This document shows positions 47,675 to 59,800 of a DNA stretch of 64,000 nt, piece after piece. The notes below the pieces were generated by a model that saw only the letters and a list, made by a program, of their open reading frames with translations, was not told where the DNA came from and did no database searches. The first letter of the stretch is position 1; every line of letters starts with the position of its first letter. A program made the translations under genes and the position numbers. This stretch comes from Lentinula raphanica (taxonomy: Eukaryota; Basidiomycota; Agaricomycetes; Agaricales; Omphalotaceae), in NCBI GenBank assembly GCA_027919835.1, contig JANVFP010000059.1, forward strand, positions 26,780 through 90,779, written 5' to 3'.

Positions 47675-48428
47675 TCAGTCTTGGGAAGAGGAATCATTCC
47701 AACGCTTCAAATGGCATTTGATGAAGTCGTCGATTACCCAGATGCGGTGATACTCATTAAGGAAAGGATATTTCTTCAACGCCTATTGATATAATCAGAA
47801 TTCGTGGTGTTGGGTAAGGATTATGACACACCATTTTTTGCACCTCGTGAACCTTTGAGAGACTTTGCTTGTCAAAAGAGCGTCCGCGATCCAGCTTCTT
47901 CTCGACTGTGGTGTTAATGAATGTCTATAGCAAACCATCGGCGTCTTGAAATAGGGCAAGTCGGACAGAAGTGCATACCTCGACTTCGTCAAATCTGCTA
48001 TCTGACCATTCTAGTCTGATGCGAAGATTGTATCCTCCTTTACTAGGCTGCCCTACTTCACCTGGAGGTTTTGGAATCTTGTCGTCCTCTACCCGCGCAT
48101 CATCCAGGGGATTTGACGTATGCCTCTGAACCTCTGCAAATCTGACTGATTTGCGACTTAGAGAGGGAGGTATGCCAGATCGCGCATCCGTGGCATTAGT
48201 TCCGCGTTCGGATTGCCCAGTGAGTGGGGCGGATGAAGTCGAAAGAAATTTGGGGTCAGGAGACAATGACCGACGATCACGGTGGTAAGGAGAAGATCGA
48301 TGAATCGCCTGCTGAGCTGCTCGAGGTGTTCTGATGGCGCCGGGAGAACGAAGAAGCCGACGATCAAGGGAAATTGGTTTGCTGGGAGAGCGCAGTTCGA
48401 TACGGTCGTATGGGTGCTTCGGGTTCAT
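47675..48428 (-). CDS. Hypothetical protein, basic N-terminus, unknown
   Basis: Three exons in phase 0 give 215 residues. The protein starts MNPKHPYDRIELRSPSKPIS at ATG 48428 and ends VIDDFIKCHLKRWNDSSSQD at TGA 47677-47675. The first 110 residues are Arg/Ser/Pro-rich and probably disordered. A conserved-looking core follows (GGYNLRIRLEWSDSRFDEVE), then a charged helix (EKKLDRGRSFDKQSLSKVHE). The final segment, ALKKYPFLNEYHRIWVIDDF, looks folded. I recognise no family. It runs in the same direction as the preceding gene, with about 370 nt between them. Confidence 0.65.
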
Positions 48429-49469
48429 GAGAGAAACGAATCGTGCAAGTGGTACCCTCGGGGTATATATATACTGAACAGAAAAGAAGGACACGTCCTA
48501 CGAGAGGCGATACTAAAGGCTTTTGAAGTCCGTCGAACAAAGGGATTTGATAATCGCCATTCAAGCGGCATGTATACCCCAAGTGGAAATCGCATCGAGA
48601 GTTCGTCGGCCGAAGAGCGCAAACGTTCTCCATGTTATGTCAAACCACGGAGATTATGATTATGCTGAATATAGTAATGCTTTCTGTGTGGCCAGAAGGT
48701 AGAGGAAAAATAACGCATTTGACTTCCCAGGGAAGAGCCAGTCTTGTCTTTGGAACTATATTCGACTCGGGCGTTCATCGACGACATCCGGTCGGAGGAG
48801 TGTCCGGAAAAGTTGACATAGAAATCTTCGGCGTGGAGTGTCCAAGTTAAACAAGACGAGGAAGAAGATAAATCTGAAACCTTGAAGTCTCGGAATTCCG
48901 ACATTGGATAAGTCAGATGGGAGGAAAGTTCTGAGCGATCGTCAATGAGATTAGCTAACAGAAATTGTGGAATCTTTTCAACGACGTACCGTGCATACTA
49001 TCCTCAACCTCAAAACCGCAGAATTTTAATCAAACCAGTCGACGTTGGGAATTCTTCGTCATATTGACTGCTGGTCACCATTCTGAGTGTGTGCTTCATC
49101 AGTCCTGACGTGAAGAGTACTTAAGTGGTTGAAGTGGAACTTCATACCTGATTACGCTGAGCATTCTTGTTCGCCCAATCCAGGGAGATGGATGTTTCAA
49201 GCAAGGATGCATAAAATTGTCTCCATGACGAATGGCCAATGATAAGGTCGCACGCGCATCGTTTTTACACCTAAAATAGAAGTTTATTCACATTCACAAT
49301 AGAATAACACGTCTAGTAGCGTCTAGTACTACGTTGGTACTACTACTGCAAGTGGATGGCATTGGTATGTTAAACCTCAGGAAGAAAGCTCATCGCGAAA
49401 GCAAGTCTCGTCTGAACAAGCTTTGTGAGTCATAGAAAACTGAGTTGACATCAAAATAATCAAGGAGCA
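48429..49469. other. One kilobase without a gene
   Basis: There is no open frame worth naming apart from shadows of neighbours. The stretch serves as promoter side for the 47.7-48.4 kb gene and 3' flank of the next. Confidence 0.6.
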
Positions 49470-50304
49470 TTACGAGCGAGTACGATATTCGATCAGAGCC
49501 TTCATCGCATCCTGTACTTCGTTAACCATTTCCAACCATTCGGGCATGCGTCGGGCCTTCACCTCCGTGACCTGGCCTTGTAAATTCATCCCCCACCATT
49601 TCAAGCACACCAGAACGCTGAACCAACCATTAATTCCGTATTTGTCGAGATTCTCCCATTCTTTGCGACTCGTAACCAATTCTGGTGAGACTGTGTTTAC
49701 TTTTCCCCCCTCCATTCCTCGTTTCCATTCTGGCTGCAGAGAAGTCCACCAGTTCTTCACGTTCAGAGCGAAGTCCTCTCCACATTGCTCCATGAGGTTT
49801 GGTTCGTTTCGACTTGAATTGTATCGCTTTTTGTGGACCCACTCGGATAGGAGAGGCGGGCGATTTGTGGAGGGAAGCCGCACTTGTCCATCTGTCTTCC
49901 ATTGACTTGACCGTTCAAGTTCGATCCAAGAAGAAACCAGGTTTGCGAAATCTGGACCCAGATCAACATTCACATAGTCAAACGCCTTTGGAAGCCAAGA
50001 CATAGCCTGCTTGTTAGTCGCAGCATCTGCAGGATATTCGATGGCAGCCACAACAACTTCGACAGCCTTTGCAATATAACCTTAGTGCCAAATATCGGTC
50101 GACAAAGGGGGACACCTACAGGGTGTTCAGCAGACGCAGGATCGCTCGGAGGAACTGTTTTCAAAACGCCCTGCAAACATTTGCTTAGCTATCTGCTAAG
50201 AGCGCGTAGGACTCGGAGATCAGGCTTACATCACCGCCTTCCCCGTCTATAATCGAACTTGCAGTAGTCTGATTTTGTTTATCATTCGGATAAGATCGTG
50301 CCAT
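49470..50304 (-). CDS. Agaricomycete-specific Trp-rich protein, unknown
   Basis: Exons 50304-50230, 50170-50120 and 50066-49470 all join in phase 0 to give 240 residues, starting MARSYPNDKQNQTTASSIID. The long last exon contains KNWWTSLQPEWKRG, GINGWFSVLVCLKWWGMNLQ and a final helix (MPEWLEMVNEVQDAMKALIE). This W-rich pattern (a WW-S-LQP-W block, then NG-S-V-LKWWG) is one I know from many mushroom genome proteins of unknown role, often near mobile elements. The longest open frame alone would start at a GTG, so the upstream exons matter. No catalytic motif is visible. Confidence 0.72.
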
Positions 50305-50740
50305 GGAGTCCTTTAATCCTATCAGACAGATTCACAACCGATCGATATATTGCTCACATTGTCATGTCCTTCTGTGACAGTCAACGGCTGAGGGGAAGCA
50401 GTTCAATTGAGGGAAATGAGCCAGCGTTAGATTATGACGTTACATTGTGCGACAACGAAGGAACGATGGTGGGTATCTGAAAGAAGAAAGGTCTCAATAC
50501 AATTTTCCTGGACCTCGAGATCATCACTCACGGTGCTATGTTCTTCGAAGTCGAGGCCATTCCCGTTGAAGACGAGGACATCACGCGACGAATGTCCTTG
50601 CAATGTAGTCCTGGCGAATTCATTTGGAACCTCCGACGCGTGACAAGGACCGTCGTTATCCAACTATGTACAACCAGTTTGGCAACGAGTGTACAACAAA
50701 TTGAAGTGGCTCACCGAGATAGGATGTGGGATCTCCGTCA

Positions 50741-51267
50741 TTACGCCGATTGTTGTGGTGTTTTTGCGTTTCGCCTGACCGTGGCCTGGTGAGCATAGAA
50801 AAAGGATAGACGGACGAGTGATTGACCTTGAACTCGGATAATTTCGAGCTCAGCCTCTCATTGAGCTTCTCGAGACGAGAGATTTCAGCCTCAAGAGTAA
50901 TCGTGGTTTTGTGAAGTCGATCAGCTTCATCCTTGGCCTTTTGAAGGCCCGCGGATTCAAAGTACTGCAAAAACATAAGGAGAAGACGGATCTGAGAAGA
51001 CGAACCGTCATCATACCGTTAACTGTTCAACTTCTTCAGTGAGGTTTTGAACCTGGCATTCAAGGTCACGTATACGTTCCTCGTACTAACCGATGACTCC
51101 GATGAGCGGGCTGTCGATGCATTATGTAATGAAAACAATCTCACCTGTTCTTGCTTCAACACCCTATCGAGGTCCTGTTTGCAAAATATCGACAAAGACG
51201 AAACTGACTCGTCAGAAACCTCTCCAAAGCATACGTAGTGCACACGTACAAAATCTTTGTCCGTCAT
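50741..51267 (-). CDS. Small coiled-coil protein, about 105 residues
   Basis: Five short exons, all phase 0, give about 105 residues. In order they read MTDKDF, DLDRVLKQEQ, YEERIRDLECQVQNLTEEVE, then YFESAGLQKAKDEADRLHKT, ISRLEKLNERLSSKLSEFK and ATVRRNAKTPQQSA. Nearly the whole protein is a heptad coiled coil with a basic tail. The start is at ATG 51267; an open frame continues upstream without an earlier in-frame ATG that I can defend. TAA is at 50743-50741. Function unknown. Its start faces the start of the gene at 51579, about 310 nt away on the other strand, so the two may share a promoter. Confidence 0.62.
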
Positions 51268-51578
51268 GTCTTGTTCAAGAGGCTCTGGTACTATGGCTAG
51301 GTCGGGATCACTCGAAATCTGGGACGAAGATCCTGGGATGAGAACGGTCTGAATGGCAACTTGGAGAGACGATCTTGGTGCAGAGGTATCAGAAGTGCGT
51401 GGCTCCGTACAAGATTGGGAGATGACGAATCAAATCCTTTCTTTCTTTGTGACTTCAATATATTAATTCCCGTTTGGATCCCTTTGTGCATACTGATATA
51501 TAAATCAGGACATACGCAAATACCCTCTCCACTCACCTTTCTTTCGTCCTCTCATCCAACGTACCTCTGCACACAAAG

Positions 51579-52157
51579 ATGCCTCGTAACCAAAAACATT
51601 GCGAACCCGGCCCCCAAGTGAGTCGTGAATGTCTTGTGATGTAACACTCGCTGACTTTCGTAGACGATCACGCGCAAAATACGCGCTCGTATCTATCAGG
51701 CTAGGAGCCCACGACCTGAAACTCGCGATGTTCTATATTGCGTCAACCCTACTGATCCCACATCCGAGAGATGTGTCCTAGTCTCCGAAGAATTATCCGG
51801 GTCTAGGCAACGCCACATCCACGATACCATCGTCGATGTTAGACATCGTGGAAAACGCTATTCTTTCCGCATTTTCTATAAGCGGCACAAGAAGCTACCT
51901 CGAAATCGCGCCGTGCGCGAGTCCGCCAAACGGGTTATGGACGGTGACATACTGGTTGTGGCCTTTGGCCCCAGAGTCGGTGCGCGTAACATGCGCGGAA
52001 GACTCGAGGAAGCGGCGGCACATGTTGCCTTAATGAAGTGAGTTTCCTCATGAGACTCGAAGAAACTTACCTGACTGATAATTCCCTGCTCGCTAGACTG
52101 GCCAAACACATCAGCCCTTTCAGGCAAAAACGTTTCCCAAATACGGCTTCTTTGTAA
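51579..52157 (+). CDS. Hypothetical basic protein, about 166 residues
   Basis: Three exons are traced: MPRNQKHCEPGPQ, then TITRKIRARIYQARSPRPET through VDVRHRGKRYSFRIFYKRHK and MDGDILVVAFGPRVGARNMR, and a last exon LAKHISPFRQKRFPNTASL with TAA at 52155-52157. Joins are GT-AG and in phase. The middle looks folded, with strands (DVLYCVNP, CVLVSEE, DILVVAFGPR), and is strongly basic, so nucleic-acid binding is possible. I do not recognise the family. Confidence 0.65.
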
Positions 52158-54389
52158 TCTTCGCGAAAGTCATTCCCGTATATCGTTTCGATCTTCCTAT
52201 ATCGACTACTGTTCTGCGCATTACGATACCCACAACCACGGAAAGATGTACTCCATTGATAAGACTCCTTCACGTTCTGATATTTTCTTTGTATACATAT
52301 CGTTTCCCTTATTTTTCGATGTAATATCCTCCATTATCGTGATGTGTTTCGTAGATTGTATATCTGTTGTGCCAATGATACCTCGCATTCGAACAACGGA
52401 GATATCGAAGTGCTCGAATAGCCTGAGATCGTCTGATCATGACGGAAGGTATCGAGGGATCGTCACAACCGATTAAGCGCTGGCTGAAAGAATTGTGTTT
52501 TGCGTCTAAAAATGGTGTTTCCTCGAGCTCTCGATGATATCCTGGTGTGTACAGAGATTAGAAGCTGTACAGTGAATGGAAAAGAATATTACACTTGCAG
52601 TTTTGTAAACCAATATACTTTGAATACAAGCCGTGTATCCTGGCACTAACGCGAGACAAATGTCCTCAATTTTTGAATCCAAGACTCTAGATTCTTATTC
52701 GTACAGTAGGGCTATAACTGTACAATTAACAGCGAGCTCTGAAATTCGCCGGCCCTAAGTACGTTGATTATGTCTTCAGCGATGAATTAGTACCGGTCAC
52801 CTAAATCTTCAGTTGAAGCCAAACGCCCATCGGACGTTCATGACATTCGTGGGTCGGTTCGAACTTGAAAGAGCCGAGCCGAGCCGACGACTTCATAGCT
52901 TGCACAATGTGTGGCCTTATTTAAGTTGATACCAAGACATGTTAACCCTTGTGCTCACCTCTGAATTCTCCTTTCCAATTAGGACCCATCCTTCGCTTGC
53001 ACTTTCTGAGACGTAGTAGTCTTAAGATAGGTCCAGTTCGATGCATTGATGGAAATGCTTTAGGCCGGGGATGCTAGAGAAGGCAGTTTCGAAGTTTCTA
53101 GCTCAAGGTCGCCAAGAGGTTGAGGAGCGTTAAGCACAGAAAAGGGGGAATATAAGCCAAGCGCATACTACGAGGAGTGTGTTTGGGTTAAATGCATAGG
53201 AGAGAAAACGACTATACTTCTGCCGATGGGAAGATTGTTGAAGGGACCGGATGTCCAGAATTGCCCGCATGTAAGTGGAATCCGATGGGAAGTACTTGCA
53301 GCAGTATGATTCGCAGGACAAGAACACCCTTGCTATACCTTCGTAATATCGAGGTCAAAGTATATATGAATCGTGGTAGAGTGTCCGTGCTAAAAAAAAG
53401 TCGTGCTTCAGTCCTGTGGCGAAGATTGGTGAACAGGAGATGTAATGCTACTTACCTGGCATCAACCTGGCATACCCTCGTAGCTAGTCAATACCTTTAA
53501 GTCAATTACGGTGTGCGGCGCTAGTACACGACCACCCAATCCGTTTCCAAACTCATTCCCGGACATGTTGATTAATCTCATATACTTTCATATCCACTTA
53601 GTGTAGTAGCGATGTACTTTCAAACTATGGGTCAGGAAGAATCTCATTGAAATGGCTCCCGCCAAACTATGAAGATGAGAGTTTGAGCCGAAGATGAAGA
53701 GAATTGTTATTACGACCAACGGAGCATGATGAGGGTGCACTCCCACCGGTTCTACACCCAAAGTAGAAGTTGGTTCACACCTCATAAGAAATTGGCCGCT
53801 GTGAACGAGCTTCTGTTTACGGTGTAAAATCAAAATGCGTGCAACCTCATCACGGACCGTCAATCGTGTGAACCAATTCCTGCATCTCGTCTCGAACTTC
53901 CACCCGCCAAGCGCTAAGGAGCTGCTAGGTCGCGACATAGCGTTGAAGACAGAGTGGTCCTCCATGAAATTTCATTGCCGGATCATTGTGTATGTCCCAA
54001 TTGGGTGTTACGCTTTCAGGGTGTAAGTAATGAATGTCACAGAGAACTTTTGGACCCCTCATAAAAGCGGGCGACGAATGGACGTTGAGATAGTTCGTGA
54101 TTTTCAATCTTGGATTAGCAAAAGGAACTTAGGAGCCTGAGTGGGAGGCAACAGCCCTCGTGCTAGAGCTGAGTGTCGAGTCTACAGTACCAGTTGAACA
54201 GGTATTTATCGGTGTTGGACTTGGACGAGGATACATGATCGATGCCTCATGGCCTTTCCCGAATCATCGAAACAAAGGGAGATTTCTGGCTTTAAAGCAG
54301 AGCTCTGTGAGGTGTAATTTCGGACTTGAACATCAACGCCCATAACTCCCTCCCTCATCTGTAGAATTCACAGTGATACTATTTTCCTC
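52158..54389. other. Gene-poor region with repeats
   Basis: There is no supported gene over 2.2 kb. From about 52805 it carries a diverged relative of the repeat at 34.6-35.6 kb, including the decayed foldback listed separately. Confidence 0.6.
53650..53925. repeat. Decayed copy of the foldback repeat
   Basis: The left arm (about 53650-53787) and right arm (about 53805-53920) are imperfect reverse complements. Both are recognisably related to the perfect arms at 35.2-35.6 kb. GTAGAAGTTGGTTCACA here matches GCAGAAGTTGGTTCGCA there, and GATGATGAGGG-type and ATGGCTCCCGCCAA-type blocks occur in the same order. The relation is clearest in the translated arms (ILHRKQKLVHS against ILHRKQKLVRS). This shows a small family at different ages. 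Confidence 0.7.
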
Positions 54390-56419
54390 ATGAATTCGGA
54401 GGTGAGTCTTTGTTCTCTTCGCACCGATTTCCTCAGCCAGTAACTCATTCTGTATAGATCGCCACTCGGGTTCTCATTTCTGCAATCGCTTCTTCGCCTC
54501 CTACGGTGAATCCTCGCCATCCACTCGACCCATGTGTAAAGAAAGCTATCACGGCAATGAAGATATCCACCCCAGCCTTTGCTAATATCTCTTCTTTCCC
54601 CGCCCGATTCAACATCATTTCTCCCCGGTGGCCTCGCTTACTGTCGTGGATCGTAGCCCTCCTTCAAAGCCTAGACGTATACGAGACAGCGCATCCCCTT
54701 GACCGTGATACAACGGATAGTTGCACTGCTTGTATCCATGCTGTCATGTCGTTTCTGAACACCATTGGCCCCATACACAATGGCAATAGCGCCGACAAAT
54801 CTACTTTCTTCACGAAACTCATGGCTTCTCCTCGATTCGTGAAAGCATTGGCCCGACTGTGGATTCTTGCGTTCAAACTTCCTTGGCGGAAAAGCACTCA
54901 TCAGGAAGTTGTCACATTCCTCGATTGGTTCGGAGACACTTCCTCGGTGAAATCTATCGGGTGTAGCCTGGATGGTTCACCATTGTGGACGTTTGTTCAC
55001 ATTGCAGACGAGTTGTGTCCATCTCTTACCGGCCTCACTCTTCGACAGACATGGCTATCTGTACTCGATGAATATCACGACTCCAGTCCTTCGATATGTC
55101 CCAACTACACGAGCCAAGGGTACCTTATTGCTACCACGGGGCTCAAATTCTTTCGCCCTCTCGCAACTTTGCATGAACTCGGTTTCTTTGTCAAAGGCAT
55201 GGCAAAACTGTGGCGCCATCAAGTCGAAGCTTTGTCACCATTCAGCAACGCGACGCAGGACTGGATACCCTCTGACTGTGTCCTGTATTGTGCCGATTTT
55301 TTCTCACTTTCGATGATGGGTGGTCCAGCTTGGATCAGAAAAGTTCTTGAAACGAATCTTCTTCGTTTGATTGCCAAGACTCATACTTGGCTGCATGATA
55401 ATCCAGTGGATGGTCATGCGAATTCGCGCGAGTTCCTCGAGTCCTACTCCGCTCTGCATAAAGTGCTCCATGAATCCATCTCCACTATTCTTCATTGTTC
55501 CATTCATCGCGAACGCGTTGCCGATATTGCGCGTGGTTTTATGGAATCGAAGATCTCGTCAGGTTTATCACTCGCCGAGTGGGTACCTTCAGGCAAATTT
55601 GGTGCTACCTGGGTATTATTGGCGAGTGAGCTTCTGGACTCAAAATTGAAGCAGGTGCGAGAGGTCTGCTATTCGAAAGGTATGGAGTTTTGTAGCAACA
55701 AAGACGTGCGTATCTTTCGCCATGAATGTGCGCTGAGTCTTATAAAGTGCTTCTTCTAGTGCACGCAAAGTTCATTCTCTGTGAAAGGCATGTTTTGTGC
55801 AAGGTGTAAAAGTGTTGCATACTGTTCCAAAGCCTGTCAAATTGCGCACTGGGAGTCACAACACCGAGCTCAATGCCCTCTGTTCAAAAAGAGTCGCTTA
55901 GGTTAATTTTCTTGCTGTTGACTTGCGCGTTCCCGGCTGACAACGTACACAGTACATCCAATGTATCAGCCGGCCTTTCCTATCAATGAAGGACCAAGAC
56001 ACCAACGTGAACAAAATTTGTTTCTTTTTCGAGCGATTTTACACATCAAAGAGCGCCGTATTCGTCAAGAAGTTCGTCGCACAATTGGTGATAAAGGCTT
56101 CGCATCTAGTCGACTCGTCATCGAGGTCGATATGACCTCCATACCCTGGACGTGGAGCGTGAATCCCATGGCAGAATTCACATTACTCGATCGACCAAGT
56201 GTTCCAGACAAGTGGGACACCCTGCTCGCCGTGGTGCCTCCTTGGTCTTATTGCCACTGCCCAACTTCTAGCTCGGTGATTGCTTACCCTGTTCTTCGAT
56301 CGAATTTGTTGGACGAAACCCATGAGGTCATGCTCCAGGGGCCTAATGGCGAGCTACTCAAGAACTTGGACCAGTTCGTTCAGTATGATCTTGTTCGTAG
56401 GTCTGAAAGTGTTTCATAG
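54390..56419 (+). CDS. MYND-type zinc finger protein
   Basis: Four exons (54390-54401, 54458-55705, 55760-55901, 55953-56419) give 622 residues. The four-codon first exon MNSE joins IATRVLISAIASSPPTVNPR. The first 440 residues are a helical region without a known domain. Exon 3 carries the MYND finger: GMFCARCKSVAYCSKACQIA then HWESQHRAQC, with the CxxC, YCS..CQ and H-x-x-x-C spacing of this zinc fold. MYND fingers bind short proline-containing peptides in partner proteins. The C-terminal 155 residues (containing LVIEVDMTSIPWTWSVNPMA) look folded. Proteins of this layout are expanded in mushroom genomes and their roles are mostly unknown. It lies head-to-tail with the transposase gene, about 390 nt upstream. 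Confidence 0.82.
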
Positions 56420-56804
56420 TTTTCTCATTCCTCCATCGAAATAGTTGTATGTTCTTGTGACTAGAAGCGCAATCATATCGAACGTTCATTCACTTAAGTG
56501 ATTTTGGTACGATCTTTGTAACGTTCGACTATTCTACTTCGATATAATGCTCTCAATTCTGAAAATGATATACTGGTATGGAGTACGCTCAGGACTTCAT
56601 GTTCAACTTGCCTATGTAGAATCTCATCATTGTAACAATGCCATATCATATTGACAACAGTGAGAAGCTGACAGATAAAAATGCACATCGATTCTTGTCT
56701 GCTCCCTCGATAGTACAGAAATATAAATCAAAGATAGGTACATTCCTGTCCGCTATCAGTGCGAGTCTCATATTCATATCAAGACTAGGTCTCTTGTTAT
56801 CGCC
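56420..56804. other. Intergenic, no gene seen
   Basis: This is the spacer between the MYND gene and the transposase. Short frames only; no obvious CACTA-type terminal repeat could be recognised by eye. Confidence 0.5.
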
Positions 56805-59800
56805 ATGTCAGCAGGCAAAGGGAAAAAACCCCATCGTTATGCGGATTTTTTAGCAAAGTCCATCGCCAGAGAGTCTCCGCCTCCGGTCAATGCAACTGTC
56901 GCCGAATCTGGAACCACTACGGCTCCTGTATCTTCCAGGAATCCTGTGAAGCGCCTTCTCGACAAAGAAAAGAAGAATCGTGGTGTCTCCTCGAGTGCTC
57001 CTTCGGACGATGATCTAGATGCGACGGCCAAGGGTTTGCTCAATCGTGAGTCAGTGGCTCATCGATCGATGGATCCTTCAGTCGAGTCTGCATTGGTCGA
57101 CAATTTGGCGGTCAGCGTTCGTCAATTTTTGATGTTTCGGTTCTAACGCGTATCACAGAATGCGATTGAAAAAACGACAGTCCGCTTGTCAACTTCGGTG
57201 GCAGACGGAGACGACGGCATGGTTGAAAGTTTCAAGACTTTGAAAATAACCAGCGCATATGCAAAGAAAGCCATCAAAGCCGCCGATCGTCTTGAAGTCG
57301 TCCTCGCTCAAGCTGGCCAACATCTCGAAGACCTTTCCAATGAACCGACACTCGAAACTATCCATCGCACCCTCGAAAGTGTGGAATCCTCGCTCAGCTA
57401 CGTTTCACGCTCAGTAGGCGATGTCAAAAACGAAGCCGCAGCTTCCCGAGTCGATGTCATTCTGAAAAAGTTGCACGCGTTGGAGGAGGCTGTGGACCAT
57501 TGGAGGAGGCAATATCCAAACAATACATCGCCTATCCGAATCGACAACAGTATGTATCATTCAAACGCCCTGCTCGACGTGATGAGGCTCTAATTATACA
57601 ATTTCACAGAGGCTGCATTTGAAGATCTCAACGATAGATGGAACACTCCAACGTTGATAGCTTATACCATTGCTCTGGTCACCCGCATCTTCCAAGGAGC
57701 AGCGAGACAAGGATCTAGTGTACTATTGAAGCTACTCAAAGTTTACGGTTTGTCGATGACGCTACTAGCTGGGGGCCCCAATCTCACCCAGCAGAAGGCT
57801 CTCAACGACATTCCGGAATCCATTGGCACACTCGAAAAGAGATTGAACTTAGAAATCCCTAGCATTCCTCATGCTGTGTGTCCCGATTGCAGCTACACAT
57901 ACCCTCCGACTTATGGTAAAGGTTCGCCTAAACCCATATATCCTACCCACTGTACGGAACGTCTCACTGAGCTCTCTGAGCCATGCGGGACGGAGCTACT
58001 GTCAAACGGCAAACCTATCAAAACCTATCATTACTATTCCTTTCATGAATGGTTTGGCCGCTTCATTGCTCAACCGCAAATCGAGCAATATGGCGATAAA
58101 TTCTGCGACGATATCACAGACTCTCGACCAGATCTTCCTGAGGACAACATGCGGTCTTTCAAAGACGGCACATTTGTTCGCACGTTCCGCACAGAAGATG
58201 GGAAACTATTCATAACAGAGCGCGGAGACGAGGGAAGGTGGCTCTTCTTATTACATGCCGACTATTTCAACGTTGAGGGCAACCGTCTTCGTGGAAAGAC
58301 AAGTTCGACAGGCGTCACTGCTCTGGCGTGTCTCAATCTACCACTCTCTATGCGATATGACCCCGCTTGGTTGTATATTCCTGGTATCATTCAAGGTCCT
58401 CACGAACCCAATGCAAAGAACAGCGAAAACCGCCACTATTGGCGTCTGATGGTGACAGAGCTCTCGCAGGCCTACAGTCGCGGCTTGAAGCCTCATCAAA
58501 CCTACAAAACCCACCAGATGGGTCTGGAATTTAACGATCGCCTTCACCGGGCTGCCATCGCAGCATCGTCGATGGATTTCAAATGTGCTCGTCCACATGG
58601 AGGGTTCCTCGACGTGACTTCTCATCACACTTGTTTTAACTGCACATGTTGGCATCTGGTTTACATTGGGAGGACAGATTATAGTAACTGGGGGCATGCA
58701 GATGTCGACTTCCTCAAGAAAGGTGCTTCTGCTTGGCTTGACGCAGGAACGAAAGACGAACGCGTGGAGATAGAGTCTTTCTATGGAACTCGCTACTCCG
58801 AACTATGGCGCCTGCCATATTGGGACCCAACGACGCAGTTGCTGGTTGAGCCCATGCATACCATTTTTCTCATCTTGCTTCAGCGGTTCTTTCGCGACGC
58901 ACTCCGCCTGGACAATCCAGAACCGCTCAGTCTGAAGAAAGTGAAGCCTGTTCATATATCATATTATCATGATTTCACACCCCCGCCCCATCCTTCTACT
59001 CTCACACCGTTGGGACAGACCCACTCGACCTCTAGTAGCCAATTGCGGGGTAGCATCCAGCTTTTGATCTCTGATCCTATCCCTGAAGATCAACACCTTT
59101 CGATTGTGGAGTGGGATAACATTACTGTTGATGAACGTACCGCTCGTTTATCGAGGAGAGAATCCCTTTCTGTGTTATTGGAACGCGATCCTCGAGGACT
59201 TCAAGGAGTGCATGATCTTCACGAGCTTCTTTCTTTGGTTGCACCCATGTCCGACGTGGATAAGAAAACCTTTCAGAAGCAGCTGATGAAATGCAAATGG
59301 GTCTCTCTAGCCTATGTTTGCAACGATCTAATGGAATTCCCAAAAGACGAGGCTCACAGATTGAAGCTTCAGTCTTCACTTAGTACCCGGGATGTAACTA
59401 AGCGCATGTTGGTGGATGTGTTGGTTGATTGGGTGAGTGCTCCAAGTCCGATCTCTATTTGCAACGACCTGATTTTGATACTAGCGCTGTGAGCGTATCC
59501 TTCAAGAGCAATTTATATGGCCTCAGTTCAAGCCTAAGCACAAACCACCCCCTTCGATACCTTGGTTATCTCTACATGATGTACATGCGAACTACACACA
59601 GAATAATGATCGTCATACGATTTCTCCTCAATATCGTCTCGAGCTGTTGACTGAGTTGACGAAACAACTCAACTTACACAGTTCGCTATCCATTGGGCAT
59701 ATACATCGGTTTTTGACTCAGCCCACCGACGAAGCAAACGCAAAACTACGGACGAATCTTCACAGAATGCCTTTCATATCATTGGTTTTTGTTTGCGTGG

